Source of the DNA: Isoetes taiwanensis
Lineage: Eukaryota > Streptophyta > Lycopodiopsida > Isoetales > Isoetaceae
Direction: 5' to 3'
Assembly (NCBI GenBank): GCA_021234155.1
Contig: JAJEKV010000056.1
Span: 5,206,932 to 5,270,931 of the forward strand
Length of the DNA stretch: 64,000 bases
Under the pieces are notes generated by a model. The model was given only the letters and a program-made list of their open reading frames with translations, did not search any database and was not told the origin of the DNA. Below are positions 1 through 11,310 of this stretch, piece by piece; the stretch's first letter is position 1, and the number at the start of each line of letters is the position of its first letter. The position numbers were made by a program, and so were the translations under genes.

Positions 1-269
1 CCCCTTTGTACACATTTGTTCAAATAATTGAATACAAACCGAGGGTAAATGATTGACCTTGATAAAGAGAGCCACGTCCATCATGGTTTCTGGCAAGACT
101 TATTTGGATTTATATTTATCGGTGCTCTTTAGCTCTGGATAAGGGGGGCTATAATGATTTCTAACAACTTGCAATCTTGTGCTTATTCATACATGAGAGG
201 ATCAGGACTCTCAAGCGCTTTCTGTTAATAAACTTTGTGAGGTTTTGATAGTATCCTCGCTTTTTGGTA

Positions 270-794
270 TTACGAGGCTTTTGCTATTATTTCCAAAGGG
301 ATTTGGACTGAACCAGTTGCGTGAGTGAAACCATGGTGTGTTTCCATGTTGCAATTTTTCAGAAACTCCTCAACCAAAGCATCATTAACTTTTGGTTGGG
401 ATAAAAGAACAAAAGATAACAAGGAACAAAAGATATCAAGGAACAAAAGAGAACATTGTAAAAGGACAGGTGGAAGATGAGCTCCAATCTTGATTAATTT
501 GGGCTCTTCTTCTGTTCCTAAGTTTAGCTCTGTTAGCTCTGGGAGTTCCATAGATGGAACAAGTTTTCCATCTTCCAACTTGTGAGCTTTTGTTGGTTCC
601 AAAGTAATTTCTTTTTCCACTGCCTCCACGAAATGTTTAGGGTACTCTTTTGTTTCTTCCACCATAAAGCATAATTCATCCGATTCGCCGTCGATATCAA
701 TGCCATAGAAATCATCTTCGTCGACAATTTCGTCCATTACTCCTTCCTCAATGTCCTCATCTTCTTCATCGGAGAACAATGTTTCTTCTTGCAT
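270..794 (-). pseudogene. pol spacer between protease and reverse transcriptase
   Basis: An acidic N-terminal stretch (SDEEDEDIEEGVMDEIVDED) is followed by ELNLGTEEEPKLIKIGAHLP, the conserved sentence that precedes reverse transcriptase in plant gypsy Pol proteins. From about residue 105 the reading departs from the family pattern (hydrophobic LLFLDIFCSLLSFVLL), which points to a small insertion or rearrangement at about 370-480. Reverse transcriptase motifs are not visible before the window edge. Confidence 0.6.
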
Positions 795-1004
795 AATGGT
801 TATATTTCCAGTACGTAAATTGATCGTAGCCTCTTTCCCTTGTTTTGCTAGAGTCAGAGTATTGTTTGACCAATCATGGACTGCCTTGGAGGCCCTAAGC
901 CGAGGGGTCTACTAGAGCAATAGTTGATAATCTATTGCTTTAGGATCTGTCTCTAAGACTATGAAATCTGTTCAAACTCTAAATTCCCAATAGAGCCCGA
1001 TGTT

Positions 1005-1247
1005 TTAAGCATACCCTCTGGGTTCCACTTTTCGATGATACGCCATTTTCACATCGAATGGCGCTTTTTGTAAATCATGCAATTTTTTTTTTTCTAAAAG
1101 ATTAGTCATGATGTTTACTCCTGCGCCTCCATCAACTGGAACTTTTGGAACTTCCATTCCATGCATTTTCACAAGAACTCTTGGATTGAGCTTTTCGGTT
1201 GGTTCGGTTGTCCAAGTAGCAATTGTACTTTTTTTTACTATATCCAC
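1005..1247 (-). pseudogene. Retropepsin (aspartic protease) fragment
   Basis: About 80 residues of the gypsy protease region. The hallmark is VPVDGGAGVNIMTNLLEKK, in which the catalytic D[ST]G is read as DGG, a form common in plant Ty3/gypsy pepsins. The flanking VLVKMHGMEVPKV and LHDLQKAPFDVKMA match the strands either side of the active site. The frame continues past both ends only with frameshifts. It would cleave the Gag-Pol polyprotein if active; this copy is not. Confidence 0.75.
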
Positions 1248-1928
1248 TTGGTAGTCCCGGTTGAGGGAAAATATTTACCCAATGCGGATAATGGGCTGGA
1301 GCAGGCATGTTCCCAATTTCCTTCTTAAACTTTTCCCATTTACAATTCTCATCTATTGCCACATTTCCAAATTCCTTCCCTCAGGCCACATTTTCGAGCG
1401 AGATTCAATGGCATGGGAATTACCAAGCTGAGACATCTTATCCTTAAAGGTCTGCGGGTCATGTGCTTGATTTCCCTCAAACCATTGTTTTCTTCCTTAG
1501 AGCATTCATCTTCCATTTGCTCCCCTAATATTTTGCAAAATTTGTCGTTCCTCATCTATGTTGGGATATTGTTTTTCTTTGTTTGAGGTAGATTATTTTT
1601 GAGTACTAGGGATTTCAATCCCTTGCTCTTTGGCTTTTTTGCCGAGTCGGCGACTGAACATCCGCAGGAATAGTCAATCCTATCATTACGGCATCACGGA
1701 TGCTTTACCATTTTATGGTCTTTCCTTGGCTGCGTACATTCCGTAAAGTGTCCCTTCTCACCACAATTCCAAGCGGGTGTTATCCGGTAGAATCTTTTTA
1801 TCTTTCCCTTGAGGATGCTTGACAAAGGCTTGGGCTGTTTCTTTTTCTTTGTTTTTTCATTGAATCGACCGCATCGGTATCATGATTGCTCATTTTACAT
1901 ATGTAACAAAACTTAGTGTCCAACTTAG

Positions 1929-2806
1929 TTACGCACTCATTGGCGTAATGGGCTGGCCTACTACAACCGCATTACACCAAATGTAACTTCGTTTAGTTTC
2001 TCCTTGAGCAATCCTTTTCAAATTCTCTTCCATAGCATTCGGTTTACTTTGAATGTCTTGCACTTCCTTATCATCGGTTTTCGTTTTTCTCAAGCTTGCT
2101 GATTTTCTCGAGAACCAACACTCCATGTATTACTCTGACTCTTTCCATGGCTTGATCCAATGTTTTGGAGCCTCTAGAGTTAATTGTTGCTTAACTCTGG
2201 TTGGAAATCCATCTACATACCAGAAACTATGTCAAGTTCCGTGGCTTTGGGTCAGTTCAGCGGCTAGGCGGCTTACCGTGAAACAAACTTTGAGGATCCT
2301 CCTCGTGTTTAATCTTAATATTCTTGAGCTCATGAGCTCATGATAAGTAAGCGTGATCGGTATGCCTTAAGAAACCTCGTCTTAAGCTCATCCCAACTAC
2401 TAATACTACTCATGTTCTTATACATCGGTCTGCGGGTTTTCCTTCCAGCGTGGCGGGGAATAAAATATACGGACCACGACATCATCGGTCGATTATTTGG
2501 GGAACTTATTCCCTCAAATTGATGGACATGGGTTATTGCTTGAGTTTGGAGGGATTTTCGGCTCCAAATTTTGGATATGGAATATGATTTTTGAAGAAGT
2601 AGCCATATTATCAAACAAAGGTTTGATATCGGGTAATATCTCGGGTGTCTTGCGGCCTCTTTTTTGGTTTCTCTCGTTCGCGCCTTTACATTTCTTTCCA
2701 ACTCTTGTTTTAATCTCCTTTCAAGCCTTTTCTCTTTTTCCTCGGCAAGGCTCTTATATGCATTTGCTATTAACATAATGCAGACACTATGACCATGCAT
2801 CATCAC
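1929..2806 (-). pseudogene. gag polyprotein remnant (Retrotrans_gag)
   Basis: Capsid-region remnant. Minus-strand translation contains a stretch like the Retrotrans_gag core: KTRRPMYKNM, then ISSWDELKTRFLKAYRSR, matching the family pattern of a small hydrophobic run followed by SWxxLKxxFLxxF. Upstream is a long charged helix (SLAEEKEKRLERRLKQELER), probably coiled coil. The downstream part (1929-2126) sits where a zinc knuckle is expected, but I see no intact CCHC. Frameshifts split the frame near 2330. The position between primer site and protease supports the gag call. Confidence 0.6.
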
Positions 2807-2876
2807 AGGATTTTAGGCAAGAAGGGTTATTGGAACTGCTATCATGTTCAGAAATTCAGTGATTCATAACATCCAC

Positions 2877-2972
2877 TTTGCATTTCCCATTTGCTGGATT
2901 GAACAGCAATTTCCTTTACAATTAAATTTGCATTTCCCATTTGCTGGATTGAACAGCAATTTTCTTTACAAC
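2877..2972. repeat. Tandem duplication, 50-bp unit x2
   Basis: The segment starting TTTGCATTTCCCATTTGCTG occurs at 2877 and again at 2927, with a near-identical 45 bp after it. It lies between the primer site and gag, in the untranslated leader of the gypsy element. Confidence 0.85.
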
Positions 2973-3025
2973 AGCAAAAGAAAAATTTTTATCTCAAAGA
3001 AAACTAAGCATTAACCAAACAAACT

Positions 3026-3045
3026 GGTCCCGGCAACGGAACCAA
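3026..3045 (-). other. Primer binding site, tRNA-Asp-like
   Basis: The minus strand reads TTGGTTCCGTTGCCGGGACC directly after the LTR end. This resembles the complement of the plant tRNA-Asp 3' end (TGGCGCCGTTGCCGGGGA), the usual primer of many plant Ty3/gypsy elements, with a few substitutions. Confidence 0.6.
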
Positions 3046-3745
3046 TGTTAACCCTCCAGTCTCTCACCCTGGAGTAACAGCTTTGCAAAATAAGAACATA
3101 CAGCCAGGTAAGTCTATCTTATCGTTAAGGGTTGCCCAGGTAGTCTGTCCAGTTAATAGTTTCCTTTATGTTTCCTTGCTCAATCACATCCATGTATGCA
3201 TCACAAGACATACACCACAATAATTATTTTCATGACCAGATAACCAGAGACAAGTTTCCATAACCACAAGCATAACCACCAGAATCATAACCGAAAGTAT
3301 AAAGTAACAATCTCTTAGTTCTATCATAACCAAAGCGAACTATGGAAACTTCAGATTTTATAGCGGTGACCCGGATTCATGAACAAGATTAACTTCTAAA
3401 TAGAACATTGGGGAATGATTTACGCCTTTTTGTCTACCACATAACCACCGAAAACAATCTCCATCGATGCTCCGCGGTATGGCGGCAATCATATCACGAA
3501 AAAACAATCATGGCGCATTTTTACAGTTCTTGGGATCACGGAATGTTGAAGAGGTCGATGCGGCGATCCAGCGGAGATAGCTTGTTGAATCCGTCGAGAA
3601 GAAGCGGTCGAAAGGGACTCGGATGCAAGCGCCAGGCGGTTCCGTCCAGAAACGGGTTATGCCTGTTCGTTCTATTCGTTGCCCTATTCTTATGTTTTTG
3701 TTATGTTATTTGTTATAAACATTTAAAACATCTTGACGTTTAACA
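3046..3745 (-). repeat. 5' LTR of the gypsy element (about 700 bp)
   Basis: On the minus strand the LTR starts TGTTAAAC at 3745 and ends GGTTAACA at 3046, giving TG...CA ends with a short inverted repeat (TGTTAA/TTAACA). It stops one base before the primer binding site, as expected for a 5' LTR. The other LTR is outside the window, so identity and age cannot be judged. The left boundary is firm because of the primer site; the right boundary is the best TG candidate. Confidence 0.6.
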
Positions 3746-4249
3746 ATTAACATAAGCAACAAGCCATACACAATAACCTCAAAGCAACGTCAAGGGGGGA
3801 AAACATCATCACAATTATTATTCCAAAGTTTTTCTTCCTTACAACACAACGTTTCTCTCTCTTTTTATAATTCAAAACAATTAATCTATGCCGTCCAACA
3901 TGGCAATCCTAAGTTGGGGTAATCCCCAACATCTAATTTTTTGTGTTTTCTAACATTTAATCCTAACCGTAACCTAGTGCCTCTTGGCCACATGTCCAAA
4001 AGCACATTTATTTAAATACTTTCTAAGCTAACTTGTTATTCTTTAAAACATATTTCAAAGTTACATGGACTTGTTGCACCATGGACAACCCCATGGCCTT
4101 CTTGTTTCTTTGGTGGCTTCTCACTTGATCCTCTTGCCCGGTCCCAACTATCATCCTCTTGTAACTTTCTAAGAGCTTCCGATTAAAAACCGGTCCTTAC
4201 TATCGGCGACCACCTCTTGGTCTTTTGTTGGCGTCGCCGGTCATGGTCA
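3746..4249. other. No gene seen
   Basis: AT-rich sequence with short open frames only. It lies between the LTR and a dispersed repeat. No domain, splice signal or RNA gene is recognised. Confidence 0.5.
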
Positions 4250-4997
4250 TATACATTAAGGGCTATGCAGCGTCCTCCCTCGAGGTGTTATGGCCATGTG
4301 GTTGTGAGCGTGCATATTATTCGAACAAGGTAAGCTCAAAGGCTCTAGATTCTTGATATAGCTGCAGCGAGCATGTCGTGAGAGGGCATAGATTATTAAA
4401 AACAAAGTAAGCTCAAAAGACTGCGGTAAGCTCAAAAGGCTCCGAATTCTTGATGTAGTTGTAGAACCAATGATGTGTTACTAAAGCAAAACAAAACAAA
4501 AGAAAAGAATAAAAAAAGTGCACATCAATTTACTTTTTAAGCCCCTTGTGAATAATGAATTCAAAGTAAAAAAAAAAAAGGGGTGCGGTGGAAAAATGAG
4601 TGCCCACAAAAATGCTTCTGGATAATGACTTACGGTAAAAATGAGAAAATCAAAAAAGCACCCACAAAATTTTGCATGAGTGCTCGATGGACAATGACTT
4701 CTACAAAGAAAATATGTGCAGTGAAGTGTCCACTCATGCAAAGTTCTTTCACCATGTAGATTGCGAACAAAATAAAAAACAAGAAGAATGTCCACCCAAT
4801 TCTTATATCCTTATTTCTTTCTCCCTTACAATAGGTAAGCGGTTGAAAGAGACAAACCAGATGAAAAAAATAAATTAGCATTCAAGCTCAATCTTAAGGA
4901 ACAATCAAACAAAAAACATGAAAATAAAGGACGAAACAGAAACCATGAAAAGACACTTTCGCGCACCGGAGGGCAACCCTTCGTGCGCAACACCTCG
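4250..4997 (+). mobile_element. Helitron-like dispersed repeat, copy A
   Basis: The right end carries a hairpin, GCGCACCGGAGGGCAACCC followed by TTCGTGCGC, then AACACCTCG and a T. Hairpin, spacer and a CTNG end next to T is the layout of a Helitron 3' terminus. Sister copies end CACCTGG (40150, minus), CACCTTG (22415) and CACCTTG (17878, minus). The left end is not defined. No Rep or helicase lies inside, so it would be non-autonomous. Confidence 0.45.
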
Positions 4998-5012
4998 TTT
5001 CAATTGGAAAAT

Positions 5013-5455
5013 GGGAAAAACTCTGAAATACCCTTATGTTTTGCTAAAATTAACAAAACGCCCCTAGTTTTGGGGGTATTTTTATGGAAATGATCATAAC
5101 TTTTTTGTGATGATCCAAATGAGAATGAATCTTCAGATATATTATAGAAGAGCCATAAAAGTTAACATCTCCTGAATCGGATTCCGAAATCTCAAGTTAT
5201 GGTCTCGTAAATCCCTCTGAAATTTCTACAATTTTCTTTTGTATTAAAAATAGCATAACTTGTGATTTAAGACTCCGATTTATATGATCTTACCTTTGAT
5301 GGAAAGATCTCATCCTCCTTTACAATAGGTCTGAAAGGCTTATTCTCATTTGGATCATCACAAAAAAATTATGATTATTTCCATAAAAATACCCCCAAAA
5401 CTAGGGGCGTTTTGTTAATTTTAGCAAAACATAAGGGTATTTCAGAGTTTTTCCC
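5013..5455. mobile_element. Mutator-type MITE, 443 bp
   Basis: The terminal inverted repeats are about 114 bp (5013-5126 and 5342-5455), start GGGAAAAACTCTGAAATACC and differ at only a few positions. A perfect 9-bp target site duplication TTGGAAAAT flanks the element (5004-5012 and 5456-5464). The inverted duplicate of this region at 40135-40145 lacks it and keeps a single TTGAAAAAT, a true empty site. Long TIRs with a 9-bp duplication are the signature of Mutator-like elements. It has no coding capacity. Confidence 0.93.
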
Positions 5456-5713
5456 TTGGAAAATCAAGAAAATTTCTGGTCGAGTTAGTGGATGGTAAAA
5501 ACGTTTCTGGAAGATTTTCATATGTTACCTATTCTACAAAAGGAAGATTCACATTTTTGGTAGGAAGCTTGAAATATCCTATTGTTTAGGGAACATTAGG
5601 AGATTTTTTTATAGGCTCTAAAAGTTTCCCAACACTGCTCGTAGCCTAGGTTACGGGGTTGACCAAGGTCTGAATCATCGTACTATAATTGAATTGTATT
5701 AAAAAGCAGAAAG

Positions 5714-5905
5714 TCATGCAAAAATCGGAAGACGAAATTTCCTTATGCGCATCTTTACCTTCATACGAATATACGAAGCATCTTTACATTTATATGAAGC
5801 ATCTTTATATGAAGCATATGAAAGTATATACGAAGCATCTTTACCTTTATTCCTAATTTGCACCCTATTAAATTCCAACGCAATCCTATGATGAATTACA
5901 TGCAT
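5714..5905 (-). repeat. Short tandem repeat, GAAGCATCTTTA-type
   Basis: Several imperfect repeats of a unit like ATACGAAGCATCTTTACCTT lie at 5765-5850. The inverted copy at 39750-39840 shows the same array with a different number of units. The open frame across it (KDASYK repeats) is a by-product of the array. Confidence 0.6.
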
Positions 5906-6245
5906 GCAATGATCAACTTTACAATGTCGCCCACCCTTAAATAGGCCTCCAACCCTTCCAATTAATGGGATTTTCTTAGGAGCTATTATTTATAAAAGCA
6001 ACAAAAAAATTTGCCCTTCACCATAAAAGGGCAAAAAAATGAGGACCCTTGAAAATAAGGGCATCAATTTGAAAAAACCTTAAATAATGACATATTCAAC
6101 AAAATTTGGACTTATTCAAATTTAATCGATAACACTTCAAGAACGCCATTATAAGAATATATGTATTGTGATTCTTCTTGATTGTTATAATTTTTATAAT
6201 TTATCTTTAAATTAAAACTATAATGGTTATCAAAGAATAAACTTC

Positions 6246-6937
6246 TGCGATTTTAGTTTGGTATTTGGGAATCAGTGGTTAGGACTATGATTTTGATGTC
6301 GTATTGTATGAAAAAGGGTATATTTTGGCATGTTTGAGCAGCTTAATTGCATTTAGTCGTCACCTATTTTGGGGTGTTTTGGATGTTTTTACGCTATTGT
6401 TAGAGCTCGGATTTCTAGGGCGTGGATAAGTCTTCCGCCACTATCTATGTTTAAGCGCCTTCTTGGAGCTGAATAGGAGAGATCATTTGCGGAAGGCATG
6501 CAGGCATTGGTAGGCATTGCGGAAGGCATTGGTAGGCATCAAAGAAAGCTTCTTGGTTTAGAATAGGGATTGCAAAGCTTCTTGCGGTGAGGCAGGGAGT
6601 GTGGGGAGCAGCGTAGGTTGTTTAATAGGGCGGCCATGGTTGTAGCGGAGGCAGCAAATGCCTGAAATCGGAGGTGCCCAAGAAGATCTGGGTGTCCTGT
6701 TGATGGATCCCATCTGATTTCTAGATTTCTTCATCAAATGCTCTTACAAATGGTCGATGATGGCAGGCCATCAAATAGTAACATGCCCTTACAAATGTTT
6801 TGCGTTTTTGAATTTGGTTGTTTGCATGCAGGGTAGAGCATTACGATTAAATGCAGGGTAGGGCAGAACCAAAATCGCCATCATGATTATTGCCATGCTT
6901 GCCTGCTTGCTTCGGCTGCTGCTACTGTGCATCTGTT
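6246..6937. other. No gene seen
   Basis: This stretch holds G-rich patches (GGAAGGCATTGGTAGGCAT in two close copies near 6494-6540) but no reading frame or RNA feature that I can support. Confidence 0.5.
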
Positions 6938-7750
6938 CATAAAATGGGCATGGCCTATCAGATCATCCCGGCGAACTCCTCTAGTTGGTCTTTAGTGGAC
7001 TTTGAAAAAGCTTTATGGCGATAAAACTAGATAGTTCTAATAATCAGGATAATAAGCATTTGAAGAGATTGCTGAAAGATTTGGTTATATACAGCAAATT
7101 TGGCCAACCTTTTTCGAACTGGACAAAAATGGACGTTCCTAAGAAGTGACAGAAAGCAAAAACCACGAAAAGCTGTATAAGAGAACTGTAATTGAACATC
7201 ATAATACCACTTACGTCAACCATATTTTCTCTGTCTTACTTTAAATTTGCACTCAAACATAAAGGTTTCCTATTTTATAGTCAGTCACAATGAAAAAGGT
7301 GTATATTGGCAGAAGCCACTTAAGTGTTATAAGAAATCTTAAGCGGTATGCAATCTTAGAAGTTTACCATGGATGATTGTAATGTTGGCTTATAGTAAGC
7401 TCATTATGTTTTTGGCAATAATATGTGACTTGGTTTTCTATTCTTTTTGCATTCGGTCTACGTAATGCCATCGCCTAGTCTCCCATTTGAAGGTTTGGCT
7501 CTGTTATGCTCGATGAATAGGCGTGACCGCAGATTTTGCATTACTGTTTTTACTTTTTAAGTGATTAGGGTACTAGTGAATCTATGGATCTTTGTTTTGG
7601 TGATTGAAAAGCTAAAGGTACTTGTGTCTGCTTAATAAAAGCTTCTAAATCTTGCAATAACTAATGTTATTTTGTGAACCCAACTTGAGAAGATAAAGTC
7701 ACGAAAAGACGACTACATGAACTTGCATCAATGGTGGAAAGACTTGAAAG
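6938..7750 (+). repeat. 0.8-kb direct repeat, copy 1 (copy 2 at 43990-44805)
   Basis: From CATAAAATGGGCATGGCCTA to GGTGGAAAGACTTGAAAG the two copies align over about 815 bp with scattered substitutions and small indels. No frame is conserved. In both copies the repeat stops directly against LINE-derived sequence: antisense here, sense in copy 2. Confidence 0.85.
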
Positions 7751-8716
7751 CCGTCCCTTGAAGATGAGGAGATTTCGTCTCTTTCGGATGGACCGGATGA
7801 TCCAGCGGATGCTAAGTGGAAAGCCCTCTTTGCCAACTTATCCCAAGAACTAGGATAGGCCCGACAATAGGACTGCCGACTATTCAAGTCACAATGGAAA
7901 AGACTTCGAAGCCACCGCCCGCCAGGTCGAACCACGGTGACACAAGAAAAAGCGGTGCTCAATTGTCTCATCCCTCTATGGCATTACAAAGAGGGCAGAT
8001 CCACGAGAGACGGACGAAATCGATGAACAACGGTGTTTACAAGACGCATCTATGAGTGATGTGCCACCATAAAATGGATAGCTTAGGATGAAGCAATTTA
8101 TCCCATACCCATCGTGAGGGCCTTTTACGATGAGGCTCGGGGATAACTAAAGGCCACTTTGGCGATGGAGGCAACACCAGCGGGGATGAAGCATGACCAC
8201 ATACATCGAGTGTACGGTGCTCCTCCTTAACACTATCCCGACCCCCACAAAGTTTTGGCATAATGCACCGCCCAACTAAGCGTAACATCAACTTCTTCTT
8301 GATTGCCACCCCGGATGAAGTTTCGGCAAGTCGAACAATGAGCCGCATCTTTGTCTATGGTGCCGACAAGATGGATGCCATGTAGACATGTGTACCACTC
8401 GGAACTGACTTTACCCGCGGTTACCACGACCAGCCATGGATAACTTAGCCGTGGACCACCAGAACAAATGCCTTTCCAACCCCTTAATAATGACATCCCA
8501 CGCATCTCCAGATGAGAGGTGTATACCAACTGGAATGCCTAGAAGCTTAGTTGCCTTCCCATGAGCAAGAACCTTCCATGGAAATGCACCCACAGAAGAC
8601 GGCACTGGAGAGACTAGGGCCCACAGGGTAGTACACTTTTGCCACCCCACAAAGACACCAAAAGCCAAAAAGAAACTGTTCAACAACCGAAATGGCATTC
8701 TGCAAATTCTGCTCAT
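7699..8716 (-). pseudogene. LINE reverse transcriptase C-terminus and zf-RVT region
   Basis: A 5'-truncated non-LTR retrotransposon on the minus strand. From the right: TKLLGIPVGIHLSSGDAWD then FWWSTAKLSMAGR, the thumb region of plant LINE reverse transcriptases, in which LLGIP and KLSLAGR are the usual signatures. After frame changes come WDKLLHPKLSILWWHITHR and a stretch resembling the zf-RVT zinc-binding region. The catalytic FADD box and the endonuclease are absent. At least three frameshifts are needed to join the pieces. It differs from the LINE at 44.9 kb, so the two are separate insertions. Confidence 0.7.
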
Positions 8717-11124
8717 CAGACTCTAAATTTTAACTTGAAATTAACTGGTAAGTTATTTAGTCCAATTTTTTCAACCTTTTTGGCTAGATTGTACGACTGG
8801 GTTATGATAAACTTGCCACAATTTGTTTTGTATTGTGGAAGAGTTTTCTAGCAATGGTTGAAACTAAATTGTATTGTATAAGAAATCATATATTTTAGGC
8901 AGTTTGAGCAACGTGTTTGTTTTAGTGGTCCTATGTCATTTTAAAGTATTTTGGATGGGCTTTTTTTCTTCAATGGTTCAAAAAAGAAATGAGTTTTGAA
9001 AATAGAATGCCGCGGAATGATCGAATTTCTAGGGCGAATTTCTTGGGCCTGGATGACATTGTATCGTCCTTTCCGTTTTCGGCTAGATCTGCAAGATAAC
9101 GCAACCTGTCTTCTGTTTTTGTCTTTGAATTTGTACTTGCAGGATTGCAGTTTGGCATCCTCAAAGTCAAAAGATTCAGAATGTTTCGTAGTTTTGTTTT
9201 TCTCTGGTGTTTGTGATTTGGGAGCAGTGTGTAAATTGGACGGTTTTCAAAGGACAGGGAAAATATTTTATGCCTTTTCGCATGACAGAAAGTTCTCAAA
9301 TTTCAACCTTTCATACGCAGACAAAAATTTAAAATGATAGAATTCAAAATTTGAACAAAAATGCATAGAAAATGCACGTGCTATATAATAACGTACCAAA
9401 AAGAGTACATGAGTAAGTTTTAGAAACACAAATTGATCAATTTACAAGTGGCATTGCTCTTCTATCTTTTGCTTCAATCCTTAAAACATGCTTGCCAATC
9501 TGTGAACTCAAATGGTGCATCCCATAATGACACTAGCATAGGTGCATCAAGTGTCTCTAGGTTCGTACGAGCTCTTATAGCACTGTAGGCTGTGAAACAT
9601 TCAACAGGCAAGCAATCCGCTGATGACAGGTCCTCTTCCCCAACCCGCTAAAATTTTTACGGGTAGTCGGCTACCTGCCGGGCCAAATTTCTTGAATGAA
9701 TGCTATTGGTATTTCATAATAGTAAGTTCCATGACTGATTGAATAGTTTAATGGTTGGTTGGGTGATAATTTGTGATATTATAATTGATATTATTTATTG
9801 TTAGAGCCATTGACTTGGTTCTAGTTTTTTAAATATATATACAAATATAAATACTATATCGTAGTATACAAAGTACTATATTGATATACTATAGATAAAA
9901 AATGACAGGCAAACCTACATTCTCAGCTGATCAAATGCCATATAAAATTTTTTCTAGTCTTTCCTATGACAGGCATTTCACAATTTGGTGCCCTTCATTT
10001 GCAGGGCAAAAAGATTTCTACCCGTTTTGAAGGGCAAAATAGCTAAAAATGGGCATGACAACCGTCAAATTTACACGCTGTTTGGGAGTATAAGCGACTC
10101 TTGATATCCATGGGTATAAATTCCATATTCTGACTCGGCACTTTCAGAGCAGAGCGGAGCATCTTTCCCGATTTTGTGATGCTTATGCTACAAGTCGATT
10201 ACTTATCTTAGATGAGATGGTTGAGGGGTTGCGATTTGGTTAAGGGTTAAGGGTTGTGGGGTTACGGCTAGGTTCGGGTTTTCGGCTTGGTGTGATTTTG
10301 GTTCCGGCCCGGCGTACGTCTGATTCTGACTTGAGACTTTTATAGGACTTGAAGATGAGTTATGCCACAAAGATCCAGCTTTTGATTGTTGAAGAGTGTA
10401 GGAACATCAGTTCTCTATGCTCTTATGTTGGCGAAGTGGAGATCTAAAAATGTCCTCCTCTGGATTTGGGAACATATTGAGTTTTTTTTTCAAAACATTC
10501 AGCTTTGTAAAGCATTGAGCTTGTAAAAGAGAGCTTGTAAAAGATTTGTGATATTATATCATGGTATGGTTAAATAAATATATTTTGCACCATTGGAATT
10601 TGCCTATAATTTTTCAATAAAAATATACTGGCCTTTGATCTGACATAAAATAAGGAATATTTGCCAAATGAAGGGTTGCAAATGAAAAATGCAAATAGAC
10701 TCATAAACTAAACTATACTAAATGTCCTATTCATGGCTTCATAGATTGTATAAGGCTACGTTCCTCTGAAGCTTAACGGACTTGAAATTCAACAAAGTGT
10801 CAAGCGCCATTTTCGAAAACTCAAAGTCAACTTTAGCATTAACTTTGGCAATAGTTTGAAGTCAGGCGACAGCATGGGAACGTACCCTAAAAGTAAGCTT
10901 GTTCAGGGAAGGAAATGCTTGTTTGTCAGGTGGCTGATGATGCTGCCAGCACACCAACAAATAAGGAATTTCTGAACAACAAGCTTATGCTGGGTTCACA
11001 TGGACGAAGTGCGAAGGGCTGGCTTAAAAGCTGTTGAACTTGGGCTGAGGCAGAAAATTTCAGCACCGTTTTGGAAAATCAGCCCTCGCAACGTCCAACT
11101 TACGTAGCTGGGGCAGCGTTGAAT
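8717..11124. other. Intergenic, no gene recognised
   Basis: Both-strand frames at 8970-9337 reach about 110 codons but show no family motif and overlap each other. There is an AT-rich patch at 9820-9900 and a short G-rich run (GGGTTAAGGGTTGTGGGG) near 10240. No tRNA, splice-linked frame or transposon end is identified. Confidence 0.45.
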
Positions 11125-11310
11125 TTTTTTATCAGTGGTGACTCCGCTAGAACTCACCGTAGGGCCTTCTCTTCTCCATGTGAACCACCCATTACACTCA
11201 CAATATCCCAAATTGATTTTTTTTAATCGGTGTTGACTTCGCTAGAACTCAGCGCAGGGCCTTCTCTTCTCCATGTGAACCACCCATTACACTCACAATA
11301 TCCCAAATTG
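11125..11310. repeat. Tandem duplication, about 92-bp unit x2
   Basis: Two successive copies of a unit starting at a T-run and containing GCTAGAACTCACCGTAGGGC, then CTTCTCTTCTCCATGTGAAC, then CACAATATCCCAAATTG. They differ at about eight positions. Confidence 0.85.

Larger units (their letters stand above)
1..3745 (-). mobile_element. Ty3/gypsy LTR retrotransposon, 5' portion (decayed)
   Basis: Reading right to left, the segment shows an LTR, a primer binding site, a gag remnant, an aspartic protease remnant and the acidic spacer that precedes reverse transcriptase. This is the order of a Ty3/gypsy element transcribed from the minus strand. Reverse transcriptase, integrase and the 3' LTR would lie left of the window. 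All coding parts carry stops and frameshifts, so this copy is dead. The family call rests on the protease and gag motifs; I cannot name a lineage. Confidence 0.75.
4250..6245 (+). repeat. Duplicated segment, copy A (inverted copy at 38775-40990)
   Basis: From TAAGGGCTATGCAGCGTCCT onward, the segment matches the reverse complement of 40990 down to about 39470. Its last 160 bp also match 38780-38936. Between the two copies lies the 443-bp MITE present only here (5013-5455). A third, shorter relative is at 21600-22415. The shared part has no convincing coding frame. The similarity continues past the Helitron-like end at 4997 into unrelated flank, so copies A and C share a segmental duplication, not only a transposon. 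Confidence 0.8.

Noticed and set aside
8970-9337. Opposed frames of 109 and 113 codons
   Set aside because: They overlap on both strands and have no motif or splice context. Likely chance.
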